From Allantophomopsis cytisporea (Eukaryota; Ascomycota; Leotiomycetes; Phacidiales; Phacidiaceae): a DNA stretch of 64,000 nt. Below the pieces are notes generated by a model, which saw nothing but the letters and a program-made list of their open reading frames with translations, searched no databases and was not told where the DNA came from. Made by a program: the position numbers and the translations under genes. Position 1 is the stretch's first letter, and every line of letters begins with the position of its first letter. The stretch covers positions 1,550,001-1,614,000 of the forward strand of contig CP103023.1 of the NCBI GenBank assembly GCA_024752435.1, given 5' to 3'. This document shows positions 24,512 to 36,063 of this stretch, one piece after another.

Positions 24512-26679
24512 CTTGATTAGAAATGGCGCAAGTTGCGCATATGTAAACTCTACAGTTTCTCCAGAGGTTGGATGTTGATGTTCGAAGCTAAAATATTCAA
24601 CTATGGACAAAAGAAATGGTGATCTTGACTTCGATGGTGATATTGATGTTCATGGCTGGAATAAATTAACCACACGTGGCTAGAATCCCCAGCCAGCCCA
24701 ACAGCATGTGACGTAGGGGAAAAGCAGCCTATAAGGGCGTTCAAGACAAATAAACGTTTGCATTTGCATATTCTACGTGTTCAATTGGCATGATGAATTG
24801 GGAGAAGAATTGCGAGGATGGCAATTGTATCCTTCATGATCAACCATGGATTTTCATGCTGCTGATGCAAATCCATGGTACAGAACAAACGTTGCTATGC
24901 GTGACGTACAGCTTCGCAGCTCATTGGCAGCTGTAGTCCCAGATCTGTATTCACACCTTTTTACCTATGTTTTCTCTATGCTTTGTAAATTGTACACTCG
25001 GATTCAACATTCGAACATTCACGTACACAAGATGATTATTATAGAAAGTACCATGGAATCACATCACAGTACGCAGTATAACGTACCTTACGTGTTCCGT
25101 ATTTAACGGAAACACGATACATACGGAATTACGATTGAGGAGCCTAGTAAAGCAAGGACTGCAAACCGCAATACTACGTACTACTCTGTACATATCCAAC
25201 TCGTATTCACTCCATTCAGTATCCGGCCTAACCTGTTGGTGCGTGCATTGTTCAGACTTCTTAACAGTGCGAGAGTGAGAGTGAGAGTGAGAGTGAGAGG
25301 AGAGCCGCCCCCAAGCCCATAGCCCATAGCACATCACCCCCCCTGTCCAGCTGTGCCTAAACCCCATATATGTTTCTTTGTCTCACCGCCTTCTCCATAT
25401 CGTCAAATTGGCGAGCACTGCACGCACCAAAGGCCGACCACCGACCTTGGCTCATCGATGGTCCGGACAAGATGATCATGATGGGTTAGGTGGATGAATG
25501 GAACTGGCTGGATCTCAGGGTCCTCTTCGGTCCCTGGTCCGTTCCTTGACCTTCCCTTGACCTCATTACCTTTTAACCCGACCCTCACTCGTCGGTCACT
25601 ACTTGTACAAGTAGAGTGTTGAACTGGACTGTATCAAACTGCACGTCTGTCATTGGGCTGCCGATTAATCTGTTTTCCTATCTGGTGCATTCTTGAGACC
25701 ACATATGAATACTCACACAGCGTACTGCGTAGATACAGAGAACGCCCACTTATCCTTACAAAGTGATGAGAAAGGGTTGAACATTGCTCCGTCATGTCTG
25801 CAAACGCATGTTCCCCTTCGCATTCGCCCCCATGGTATTTCACCTCTCTCGCTTCTATATGACCATAATCATCGTTGTATGAACATGAAAAGCCAACACC
25901 TCGGCTCCCAGGCCTGTCAAAAGACGAAAGGCACATGTCAAAAAAAATAAAAGATCAGCCGTCTATTTGGGCTGTCTTGTCTCCGCAGGCCCATCCTCTC
26001 GTTTACCTGCATGGGCCTTGCCACGATCCATCTTCGGGAACGCCAGTACGTAAGGTGGGCTTGGGTGAAACTTGGAAGTAGTTACCCTGTGTACCTCATG
26101 ATGTGAAATCTTGCCTTCCATTATTATTTGAATACTACTTACCATGAATATTCAATCTTCCTTTAATTATTCTTCTTCTTCGATATTTTGCTGCTCTTGA
26201 GTTGTGCTTGAAATGTTCCTCCTCTTCAGCCTATAGAACATAATTAATCTTCTCGACTGACTCTCGTCCACTTGGCCATTTGCTATCTTGGTCTTGCTAC
26301 TCCTCAATCCACAACTTGTTTGGTTAGCGCAGACACTGCGCCTTCCATACAACGAAATCTCCTGCAAGATAAACTGGTATTGTTTGAATTTACCATTGGA
26401 AAACCACCCCGGAGATCAGAACGCGCAAGAAAGCGCAATACCATAGGCACACACTTCGGCGACTGCATTGGCCGCTCATATCAGCCGGACGACTTAAATC
26501 CATAAGCTGAAGTAAGACACATTTAAATATAACCGCGACAGAGTATATCCTCCTCAAGCCAGGACATCTCAATGTAAGGGTACACTGGACATCGTGAGTC
26601 AAGGCCCGGCTGCAAGATATCACAATATTGCCAGGCTAATTTTCAACTTCAGATAATATCCCAGTTTCCCTCAATTACG
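24512..26679. other. Gene-poor region
   Basis: About 2.2 kb without a convincing gene. It holds a (GAGAGT)5-like microsatellite at 25271-25300. Open frames at 25059-25367 and 25634-25936 (minus) are compositionally random. The bos1 promoter occupies the left end. Confidence 0.5.
25271..25300. repeat. GAGAGT hexanucleotide microsatellite
   Basis: Five consecutive GAGAGT units, the last ending GG. It lies in non-coding DNA and has no apparent link to a gene. Confidence 0.8.
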
Positions 26680-27237
26680 ATGCCGACCTCTTTCACCTCC
26701 TCTTACCTGTTGCCAGCCATCGTACTCAATCCAGTCATTCTACTTCATGGATTCAATACGTTTATGTCGCATCTCATCCCTCCTGAATTCACAGCTTCAA
26801 CGTCGCATTGCCGGTGGCTTGAAAGCGTCGGTCCTCTCCCAGGTTCAACTCCATATGCCGACGTACACGCCAACGATCGATTATGCTGGAGCTACACCAT
26901 TGTAATGGTATTTGTGCAGATATTGGCCTTTGGACAAGTCAGTGAGAATAGGATAAAGAGGAAGAGCGCAAGAGCAAGAAAGTCAGAGGAGGGGAGCAGA
27001 AAGGTGGAATCTGAAGCGACTAAACAAAAGTTCATCTGTGAAGTGGAGGATGGAAGAGCCAACAGGTTTCCTGCCACCATGGACGGTTCTTGTGATTCGA
27101 AACTGAACGACTCTGGAATCGATGTTGACCAGAAAGAAGCGGCCCTCGTGGAGGATGTAGAGATATCAAGTTCGAGTGGCGAGAGTCTTGATGGTAGTAC
27201 ATTGTTGGAAACCAGCGAAGAAGAGACGATTGTATAG
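26680..27237 (+). CDS. Hypothetical small membrane protein
   Basis: Uninterrupted 185-codon frame from an ATG. I do not recognise the family. Residues about 8-30 (SSYLLPAIVLNPVILLHGF) and 70-88 (SYTIVMVFVQILAFGQV) are hydrophobic and could span a membrane. They are followed by a basic stretch (RIKRKSARARK) and an acidic, Ser-rich tail (SSSSGESLDG, SEEETIV). The basic-after-helix pattern suggests a cytosolic C-terminus. It stands alone in a gene-poor stretch. It may be a real lineage-specific gene or a chance frame; codon choice looks unremarkable. Confidence 0.5.
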   Translation: MPTSFTSSYLLPAIVLNPVILLHGFNTFMSHLIPPEFTASTSHCRWLESVGPLPGSTPYADVHANDRLCWSYTIVMVFVQILAFGQVSENRIKRKSARARKSEEGSRKVESEATKQKFICEVEDGRANRFPATMDGSCDSKLNDSGIDVDQKEAALVEDVEISSSSGESLDGSTLLETSEEETIV

Positions 27238-28537
27238 ATCTGAAGCTAACAGAATGGTGGTTTATTTCGAGGCGTTTAAGGGGGATACACAGCCGTGGGC
27301 GTTGGGGAAATTGTCTCTGGTCTGGGGGGTATAGATGCTATGAGTAGCTCAAAGACACCAAAGATACCAAAGATACAGAGTAAAACCATTCATGAATTTG
27401 TTTTAGAAGAAAGGAGGATTGCAAAAATCATCAACGTTTTCAACCATCTAACTGCTCATTGGGTGCGAAACAATTACGATGTTTGTTGGTGATGATTGAT
27501 GTTTAAGCTCCTACGATTCCCTGTCTGACATGTGATTTAGTCCCTGGCCTTCTCTATCAGTGTCGATCCCGGGTTTTACTCAGCACAGAATACTCAACTT
27601 CACGTATTGTGGTGCTAGAATTTGTGCGTCATTCAGCACCAGCATCATTCCATTTGATTTCGAGTCTATGCCATGCTTGGTGCCTTTGGTATGTCATGAT
27701 TGAAACTCGGTTGCCCTTGTTTTCGGTAGAACTCTATCGCAGCTTAACATTTGAGAACACTCATGCTGTCGCATAGAAAATGTACGACAGTTCATGAAGT
27801 ATGAATGAATATTCAAAGCATATGGATGCGAACGCGAGTATTAACCATGAAGATTCATGTCAGCAGTACGTGAAATAGTGATGCTAAGAGTAGGCAGATG
27901 CATAAGAAGATAATGCAGATGACAGGCATCGAAAACAGTCCACCTTCCTAGAGTGGTGGGCTTATGGTGACAGTAAGGTATGTAGGTAAAGTAGCTAGGT
28001 ACCTACCGGCCCTGTTCATGTTTACTAGTTTATCAATTCCGTATGCTACGGAAGTTGATCTGCACTCCTTGAGTGTTTAGTTTACGTTGACAGCTTCGAA
28101 TTTATGTCAGCTTTCAAGTTTTGTTCTCCGTCATCTTTTGGCAAGAAGCCGACTTTAAGGGCGCTGCCCATCGTTACCGCAGATCATGCATAGATTTACA
28201 TACAAAATGCGCAACGGCGGGATAAGTGCGGGACAACCACTCCTCAACTGACCAAGTGCGGAGAAGGCTGCGACACAACCGCGGATTAGGAATTGGGGTG
28301 TAACGAAAGTACGTGCATCTTGCGTACAGACTGCATATATCCCATAGGAACAGGCAAAATATGTGCATTCGTTTGGATGGTATACTATGTAATGATAAAG
28401 TAACCAGTGGATTGGCTCTATAATGATATATGACTCTTGCGGTAGGGTCGGGAGTTTCGGTTTCGATCATATATACACAAGGATTCTCGTCATCTAGGGC
28501 TCTCTCAACTCTTCTGTATTCATTTGAGTAAATCTGG
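27238..28537. other. Spacer upstream of P450
   Basis: About 1.3 kb, including the P450 promoter. A 126-codon minus-strand frame at 28174-28554 overlaps the P450 start region and is judged spurious. No repeats found. Confidence 0.5.
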
Positions 28538-30313
28538 ATGATCGATATCAACAAGATGCTTCCTCTACTTAGTCTTACAGATTTGATAGGTTTAAGTCTT
28601 GCACTTGTGGCTGTGGTAAGAGCTTCGTTGAAATATCATCATGAGAAGCACATATATTGACACTTGCAGGCCTTCTTCTATGTTATCGGACAACTCACTT
28701 ATAACCTCTTTTTACACCCATTGAAAAACTTTCCGGGTCCAAAGCTATGGGGTGCAACTCGAATTCCTTATTCAATCGCTCGAGTGATAGGGAACTCTCA
28801 CTACCGCGTTGCTGATTTCCATGAGAAATACGGAGATGTAGTTCGAATCGCGCCCAACGAGCTCTCATTCGTTTCTCCGGATGCCTGGAATGACATATAT
28901 GGATTTCGAACTGGTAAAGGCGGCCAGCTGTTAAGGAACCAGGTCGTGGTAGTTTTGCCTCCGTCCGGGGTTCATGGACTCATCACCACGCCATCTAATG
29001 CAGACCATGCAAGAATGAGGAAGAACCTCAGCAATTCTGTAAGTAGACATGGATTTTTCTCACCAACATAGACCGCTAACTTCTACAGTTCTCTGACAAA
29101 GCACTTCGCGAGCAACAACCTCTAATTATGCAATATGTCGATATGTTGATGGAAAAGCTCAGGGTCAAGTGCAAAGACGGCCAAGTAGACATTCTTGCTT
29201 GGTTCAATTTCACCACATTCGATATCATAGGCGATCTCACATTTGGTGAAAGCTTTGATAGCCTCAATACCTATACCGATTGGATTGAGCAGTTTACATT
29301 TTTTATACAAACTCTGACCATCCATAGTGAAACAAAACACTATGTAAGTTATGATTCTTGATAACCAGTCATCCAAGATTAAACAAATGCAACAGAAACC
29401 ATTTTCAGCCCTTCTTCAAATGTTTATTCCAGAGCGACTCAAGTTTCGTAACAGCAAGCACAGGTCAAACGCCAATGAGAAGCTTGCTCGCCGTCTCGAC
29501 GCGAAAGAGACCCGTCCAGATTTGTAATTCCCTCATAAGCCCCCAATCATCATCCTGTCTCACACTAAAGTAGCATTTCCCACCTTCTCCCTAAGTATGA
29601 AACTCCTACGGGCTTCAGCAAAGAAGAACTAAAGTCCACTGCCTCGCTCCTTTTGATTGCAGGTTCAGAAACTACCGCGACCTTACTCTCAGGCGTAACA
29701 TATTACCTCACAGCGCCGACAACCTCACCTCATATTCTGGCGCAGCTTAAAAAGGAGATCCGCAGCACCTTCACCAACGAGGAGGATATCACCATGGTGT
29801 CTGTTAATTCTTTGACTTACCAACTCGCCGTTCTAGAGGAAACCCTAAGAATTTTCCCACCGGTCGTGATGGCCCCTCCTCGTGTGACGGGTGATGAAGG
29901 TGCCGTAATCGCTGGCCACTATGTATCTAAGTATACCAACGTTGGTGTTTCGCAATATGCTGCATATATCTCTAAGAGCAATTGGACTCGACCGCTTGAA
30001 TTCATTCCTGAGAGATGGCTAGGCGCCGAGGAGTTTAAGAATGATAAAAGAGACGTTCTGCAGCCGTTCCATGTGGGACCGAGAAATTGTATTGGCCGAA
30101 AGTAAGTTTTGTGATGTTTTCGGGTGTTCGTGGATGGCGCTGACTCTTTGCTACAGTCTTGCATACGCGGAGATGAGGCTCATTCTGGCAAAATTGATAT
30201 GGAATTTTGATATGGAATTGATGGATGAATCTAAGGATTGGACCAGGGGTTTCAAGGCGTATACCATTTGGAAAAAGAAACCGTTGATGGTCAAGCTTAC
30301 TCCAGTACGTTGA
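28538..30313 (+). CDS. Cytochrome P450 monooxygenase (CYP65/isotrichodermin-hydroxylase-like)
   Basis: Membrane-anchored heme monooxygenase. Exons 28538-28615, 28670-29038, 29089-29343, 29396-29523, 29574-30101 and 30157-30313 give 504 residues. The first in-frame ATG is 28538; a second at 28556 is equally plausible. An N-terminal anchor is followed by the Pro-rich hinge HPLKNFPGPKLWG. The I-helix oxygen motif is AGSETT (about 306-311), ExxR is EETLR, the meander has FIPERW, and the heme-binding FHVGPRNCIG has its Cys at about 449. The frame appears broken near 29523-29573, but a 50-base GT...AG intron restores RPDFISHLLPKYE, so the gene is intact. Overall it resembles CYP65-type fungal P450s. 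No biosynthetic cluster core is adjacent, so the substrate is unknown. Confidence 0.9.
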
Positions 30314-31462
30314 GCGCTTGAAATGTCCTGGTGATGGGAGGTCATCGTAGCATGCACCAAGTCATTATTTCTAACTACTTCATGAACCGCGAATGATATG
30401 AATGTCTTGCCTTTTCTGCGAAAAACTTTAGTACTAAATTGACTGAAGGTCCTTGGTAGCGGCTAGAACCTAGGTATATTGCCTTGCTATTATCAAACAC
30501 AACTACTATGTTCATAAGGAGTGATGCAGATACCCTGATTACTACTTCAACCATAATTTCTAGCAGGATAACCGACCTCTCCTTGCCCGTGAAAACGTGA
30601 GCAACGTTCAACTTTTTCTTTTTTATCAGGCCTCTATCATCTGGATATCTGGTCTATTCTTGGGTACTGCTTCTGTGGAGGAAGACCATAATATATTTCT
30701 GCTGGTGTTGTGTCTGAAACTATTTCAGCTATCAAGTCTTTTTCAGTGGTCTGTAGCGGACCTGTTTCAAGAGGTATTTCTTTCCAATCAAAGTTCGATT
30801 TGCCCAATGTTTTTGATGAGAAAAAATTCGGCAACTCATGAAAGGCTAGGTCTTCTTGATATATAAGCTTTTGTTTGTCTTAAGTATTCAACTTGCTTAT
30901 TCATTGTCTCCTAACGATGACGCCCTTAATAAAATCAAGCAAACTCCAAGACAAGCCGGTCGATGGGATGTTTGACTGGATTACTTTGTCTAATGAAAAG
31001 ACATTCTCCAAATTGAAGTCACAGTTGCAACATATTATTTGAGATGCCTTCCTATCCTCATGAAACAAAGTAAGCTCCTCAATATAAGGTGGAATCAAGA
31101 TGACGGTAAGAGTCTAAACTTTGAAGCCTAATTCAGCTTCATGTGTAGGGAGTGGTAGTGTAGCCTCGCTTGCCTGTGTGGGCGCCTATCAGCGTGTCAG
31201 GGGTCCGTGCCACCCCTACCATTGATTTCGTGTTTTGATGCAGCCCAAAGATAGTACTGAGCTTATGGTTTATCGTGAATTCCATCATCACGAACATCGA
31301 AATTCAAGTAACGGCCTCCAACGATATACGAACGCACCAACTTAGGATAGGTTGCGAGAGGAATTGTGCACTCCTACATTGCCTACAAAAAGGGGTAATT
31401 TTCCGACGTCTACGCGAGAACTCCATCATTCACAAGGATATCGTCGCGTCGTATGAGGCCTG
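30314..31462. other. Gene-poor spacer
   Basis: About 1.1 kb without a supported gene. The open frames at 30597-30866 (plus) and 30637-30834 (minus) overlap each other and neither looks like protein. No tRNA-like B box found. Confidence 0.5.
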
Positions 31463-31852
31463 TCACCGACATTGAGGGGATCGCCCATTACCTACATATC
31501 GATTGAACAAACAACGTCTTTGCACGAAAGCTTGGCGAAAAGTCTTGCTGTATTTCTTCAAGTGGCGTTTGGGAATTTGGTTGTTGATTCCAGAGGAAAG
31601 ACATTTGTTTCGCCGGTTCACGATACGCGCTTTATCGATACATGACGGACAACAATTCATGACGATTCTACCTTCGCGAATACACCAATCAACTTGGTTT
31701 AAATTATCTGCATAGAGTTGCTCTCGATACCATAGGCCACTGCTACAGAAGCCGTCGCTACAGAATCTTTGTCGATACGTCCTCCGAAAGGCTTCCATAT
31801 CGTTAAGATCTTGGAAATATTGAAGTATCAGCTGGTCAACTTGCTCGCTCAT
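31463..31852 (-). CDS. Unrecognised Cys-rich open reading frame
   Basis: A 129-codon ATG frame. It begins with an amphipathic stretch (QVDQLILQYFQDLNDMEAFRRTYRQ) and contains clustered cysteines (RFCSDGFCSSG, then NCCPSCIDKARIV and NRRNKC), which could bind metal. The C-terminus is basic. I do not recognise a family, and there is an overlapping plus-strand frame (31503-31715), so this may be chance or a fragment of a decayed gene. Stops occur in this frame just upstream of the ATG. Confidence 0.25.
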   Translation of the reverse strand: MSEQVDQLILQYFQDLNDMEAFRRTYRQRFCSDGFCSSGLWYREQLYADNLNQVDWCIREGRIVMNCCPSCIDKARIVNRRNKCLSSGINNQIPKRHLKKYSKTFRQAFVQRRCLFNRYVGNGRSPQCR

Positions 31853-32137
31853 AGCTCCGAAGCTCTACGGAATCCTGTCTTGATTGCAGAGCTATTTGTG
31901 TATGATCTTGTATTAGATCGTGACAGCATCTGCTTTGAACACCAAGACCCAGGCATCATATCAAACAAGTCCAAAGTATGCTGCACTGAAGCCACTGCTA
32001 CGAGTATACTCAACTCCTATCGGTGGAGTATACTCTAGTGACAACTAGTCTTAACTCAGAGTTAGAGGGGTCTACTGTGTATCTTTTAGGAGCAGCGTAT
32101 ATTCAGGAAAGGAGACAGGCTTGATATTGTTCTCAAG

Positions 32138-34432
32138 ATGCCTACTACTAATGTCCTCCCGGGCGACGGCCCATTCTTGCAAGATATTGCCGACACAATG
32201 GCAAAATCTAAGAAGGTTGTAGTTGTGACTGGTGCAGGTATAAGCACAAATTGTGGCATACCAGACTTTAGGTCAGAGAATGGGTTATACTCTTTGATAC
32301 AAGCCCAATATGATGCTGCAAGAGCTACGACGACTAATTCTGACACTGGAGAATCTGGCTCGGCGACACCCAGCAGTATGCCCGTGGTCTCGGCCGATGG
32401 GGAGTCCAGTGAAGCTGTAGTGCGCCCCCGTCGTCGTGTTGGGAGGCCCCGAAAGGAGAAGCCTCCTCCATCTGATAGCCCCAATGAAAACACGCCGACA
32501 TTGCACGATACGTCCACAACTTCCACGGCCCCTACGACCTTCACGCCTTCAGCAGTACCGCAGCTCTCAAAACGTATCTCAGATCTCAAAGGAAAAGACT
32601 TATTTGATTCTATGGTCTGGAACAATCACCTTACTACATCAATATTCTTGACGTTCATCGCCTCTTTAAGAAGACAGATCCGAAACGAAGTCAAAGACAC
32701 CACTGAGACGCACAAATTCATACGAACTCTTCGAGATGGGGGGAGACTCGTCCGCTGCTACACTCAGAATATCGACGGCCTCGAGGCAAGAGAAGGTCTG
32801 GAAATGGATCTTGAACGTGGTCAAGGCTCCCGCTCGCGCTTTTCGCCGCAAAATGTCAAAGAAGGAGCAGAGAAAGACCAGGTCCAACAGAGAGTCACTC
32901 CTGGTGGACCTCTCGACGGAGGAGTCGAAGTTGTTGGACTCCATGGAGGCCTCACTCAACTTCGATGTGGCCTCTGCCAGAAACTGTGCGACTGGGACCA
33001 GATACCCCGGAATGAGGAGGAATGTGATGATAGTGGCAACGCCACAGGAGACGACAGCTCTCTTGACAACAGCCAACTCACCAGCAGCAGCCAGGCCACA
33101 AACGTGGAGGAAATCACGGGAGCGACTCCAGGCAATTGTGGAACACCCAACAGGCGACGACTCCGAAATAGGAGCATAAGCCTTCCTCCAGACGCCAACT
33201 TTGAGCTTCAGCAGCAGATTCAGAACTCATGCATGTCAGAAGAGCCCCGCTCAGAGTCGCAAGACTCACTCGAATCTCAACTTGCCCAACCCTCGGCCGA
33301 AGATGTTTTCCTCTCAGGTGCTGCGCCAGATTGTCCGTACTGCTCAGCGAAGAATGCGAAGCGGGAGAAAGGAGGGCGAAGATCTCTAGCCATTGGTCGC
33401 TTACGACCAGATGTTGTTCTATATGGTGAGGAGCATCCAGAAGCACATTTGATTGGTCCACTCATGACTTACGATATTGCCTTGTCCCCTGACGTTCTTC
33501 TCATTCTCGGTACCTCTCTCAAAGTTCATGGTCTGAAATTCATGGTCAGAGAATTCGCAAAAGCAGTACATGCTCGAGGAGGAAAAGTGATATTTGTGAA
33601 CAGGACGAAGCCGCCAGAGAGTATATGGGGAGACGTTATTGACTATTGGGTGGAATGGGATTGTGATGCGTGGGTGAATGATCTCCGTACGAGGAGTGAA
33701 GAGATATGGCAACATAGAGGTGTGATGATACGGAGTCGAGCTGAGAGGACAAAGAAGCCCAAATCGGAGCCAAAACGACCGCAATCTACACGAGATGATG
33801 CAACGAACGGTGCTTTCCACTACGTCAAGGTTCATGGCATCTTGCGAAAGATTTCAGGTCGGGCGCCTCAGAGTTGTCCCTCGTCGCCGAAGTCGAAGAC
33901 AACAACCACAACCTTGGTAACCAAATCAGGGCGCAAGAGTAGACCTTCGGCAACGAGGGATTGCAAATTAAACGCAGCACACATCACAAGTGAGATCTTC
34001 CGGAACCTCCGGCGTTGTGCTTCGTCCCCATCACCGCTTCCACCGCTGCCATTGCCTCTACCATTGTCATCACTTCCGCCGCTATCATCGATCTCTGCCA
34101 ATGTCAATCGTCTTCCTTCACTATCATCAGCAAACTTGCCACCGTTACCAAAGCCATTACCAAAAGGGTGGGTGTTCGAAACGAGGCTTGAAACGAGGGC
34201 CGAAGTCCAGTGGCCGCCTCCAACTCCATGGTTAACTGATATCGAGGCCCCCAGAATGACGAGGAGCAGCAGTCGAGCGAGTCCACAATTACCCACGCCA
34301 CCGGACAGTGATCCAACAAGTGCGCAAGAGCTTACGCCAAGCACGAAAAGAATAAAGAAAATGGGAAGTATATCGACAATATTGTCAAGCCCGATGACAA
34401 GTCCAGTGGGCAAGCGGAGGAGAAGGAATTGA
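32138..34432 (+). CDS. hst3: Sirtuin, NAD-dependent histone deacetylase of the Hst3/Hst4 class
   Basis: NAD-dependent deacetylase; yeast Hst3/Hst4 remove H3K56 acetylation after S phase. Single exon, 764 residues. The NAD-binding motif VVTGAGISTNCGIPDFRSENGLY is at about residues 29-51, catalytic-loop YTQNIDGLE near 208 and VGLHGGLTQLRC near 266. Zinc cysteines are in CGLCQKLC (about 275-282) and CPYCSAK (about 398-404). RPDVVLYGEEHPEA and LILGTSLKVHG complete the Rossmann fold. Low-complexity insertions sit at about 60-140 and 290-395, and the last 200 residues are disordered and Pro/Ser/Arg-rich, including a KRRRRN terminus that could act in nuclear import. The core order and the extended GIPDFRSENGLY motif favour the Hst3/4 class over Sir2 or Hst2. 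Confidence 0.9.
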   Translation: MPTTNVLPGDGPFLQDIADTMAKSKKVVVVTGAGISTNCGIPDFRSENGLYSLIQAQYDAARATTTNSDTGESGSATPSSMPVVSADGESSEAVVRPRRRVGRPRKEKPPPSDSPNENTPTLHDTSTTSTAPTTFTPSAVPQLSKRISDLKGKDLFDSMVWNNHLTTSIFLTFIASLRRQIRNEVKDTTETHKFIRTLRDGGRLVRCYTQNIDGLEAREGLEMDLERGQGSRSRFSPQNVKEGAEKDQVQQRVTPGGPLDGGVEVVGLHGGLTQLRCGLCQKLCDWDQIPRNEEECDDSGNATGDDSSLDNSQLTSSSQATNVEEITGATPGNCGTPNRRRLRNRSISLPPDANFELQQQIQNSCMSEEPRSESQDSLESQLAQPSAEDVFLSGAAPDCPYCSAKNAKREKGGRRSLAIGRLRPDVVLYGEEHPEAHLIGPLMTYDIALSPDVLLILGTSLKVHGLKFMVREFAKAVHARGGKVIFVNRTKPPESIWGDVIDYWVEWDCDAWVNDLRTRSEEIWQHRGVMIRSRAERTKKPKSEPKRPQSTRDDATNGAFHYVKVHGILRKISGRAPQSCPSSPKSKTTTTTLVTKSGRKSRPSATRDCKLNAAHITSEIFRNLRRCASSPSPLPPLPLPLPLSSLPPLSSISANVNRLPSLSSANLPPLPKPLPKGWVFETRLETRAEVQWPPPTPWLTDIEAPRMTRSSSRASPQLPTPPDSDPTSAQELTPSTKRIKKMGSISTILSSPMTSPVGKRRRRN

Positions 34433-34625
34433 ATCATAGTGGGGCGTATTGGGATCGAGGCGTTGTAGGAATACCCATGCATGTCAGAGTCAGAGTTGAG
34501 CGAGCATTAAGCTGAGTTTTAACAGAGTAGTTCGAAGATCATGATCAAATGAATGCTTTCATCGTCTTTCCAAGCGATGCTACGTTGACAAATGCCACAA
34601 CCTATCGTTCCATCTTTCCACTTGT

Positions 34626-36063
34626 CTAATTCTTGTATTCTCCCTTTCCTACCTGCTCACAGATCTCTTTCAATAAATGCCCTGCCCATTCGAAATCGGA
34701 TATATCAAGGTATATTTGTGCGCACAGTCGTATCCAATATTGACCCTGCAACTCGAAGATAGCGAGGAATGTCTTTCTTTGGATTAGGGATAGCTCCACG
34801 AAATTTGCCGCGGCACGACCATCAGCTGCATCAATCTTCACGACACGTGCATCCGTGATCTGAAGAGACCCGAAATCCGACGACTGCGCACTTCCAATAG
34901 GCGATTTGCTAATAGGCAGGAGGACATTGGTCATGCAGCAATCCGACATGGTGTGCGTTTTATTGTCCAAGACTTTTGTGCCAAGAATCTCTGCAACCTT
35001 CAACCCTCCTTTGCGCGCGAGATCCCGGTTGTAATTGATGATGGCTGTCTCACCACCACAAACCTCATCGCGAAATTTGATGCTAGCAGGGATGCAAACA
35101 TATGGCGCGTTGTCGAGTGTGCCCACGAATTCGAACATGGTGACCCATGGGCTATTCTTGCCTACGGGTAAGGGGTTGGGTGGGAGAGCCTCGCCTTCTT
35201 CAACTATTGGTGTGAAGCCGTGCGATGTTGGAAGTGAAGACCTTATGAGGTGTTGGTTCTTCTCCGGCACGTAGAGAACTGCACAGCCTCGGGGAACAAA
35301 AAGCCATTTGTGGCAGTTGGAGAGGAAAAAGTCTGGCTGTAAAGTACCGAGGTCAATAGGGATGTGTCCAATACCATGACCGCCATCGATGAGACTGAGA
35401 ATGCCCTCTTCCTTGCACACCTTAGTCAGTTCCTCGAAAGGCATCCGAGATCCTGGTAGAGAGCTGATGGTGTCATAAATAGCAAGTCGAGGTCTCTTCC
35501 CAGCATCTCGAGAGGCTTTAATGGTGTCCTTGAATAGCTGGACCAAGTGATCATCCTCCTCAGGATAAGTCAACTGGACCCTACGACCTTTCATTAAGCC
35601 TCGAGAATACTCGGACATATACATAATGGTGAGGCCACAGGATCCATAGATGCTGCTGAAGTAGATGACTTCATCTTTACCATCTTCATTCCAGACAATG
35701 TTTCGGAGAACGACATTCACAGCCGTTGTAGCATTGACTACCATCACCACAGTGGAGGTGGGAACGTTCAAGACCTTGGCCACTGCTTCACGAGATTCAT
35801 CGAGAAGCTTAGGGTATTCATATCGGCAAACTGGGTCAGGGAATGCTTCGTACTGGTCCTGATATGCGCGCTGTCGTTGTTGGACAACACGGGGGAACGC
35901 ACCAAATGATCCTTAGGTATGATAAGTATGTCTTTGAGGTATGATATGAGAAAGGATGTTTGGAAATACCATGGTTAAGGTTCTTGTACGCTGGGTCGAA
36001 GAGGAAATGTTTTAGCATCGGCTTGCCAAAGGCAGTATGAGCGCTACTTTCTTGAGATCCCAT
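34626..36063 (-). CDS. PLP-dependent class V aminotransferase-fold enzyme (Egt2-like)
   Basis: Exons 35970-36063 and 34626-35911 give 459 residues; the splice restores NLNHGSFGAFP. The sequence follows the isopenicillin-N-epimerase/cysteine-desulfurase fold: ATTAVNVVLRN near the PLP phosphate site, LIDGGHGIGHIPIDL, and SNCHKWLFVPRG with the Schiff-base lysine at about 233. The opening LKHFLFDPAYKNLNHG and the length also fit fungal Egt2, the hercynylcysteine sulfoxide C-S lyase that ends ergothioneine synthesis; fungi carry several paralogues, so this assignment is tentative. The gene is divergent from the Rqt4-like gene with 518 bases between starts. No mitochondrial presequence is evident, so it is probably cytosolic and not the Nfs1 desulfurase. 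Confidence 0.85.

Noticed and set aside
28174..28554. A 126-codon minus-strand frame before the P450
   Set aside because: It overlaps the P450 start codon region and has no recognisable motif.
29524..29573. Premature stop in the P450
   Set aside because: It lies within a GT...AG intron whose removal restores the conserved frame.
31140..31230. A GC-rich stretch with a GGGG...CCCC stem, considered as a tRNA or small RNA
   Set aside because: No A box, B box or cloverleaf could be drawn.
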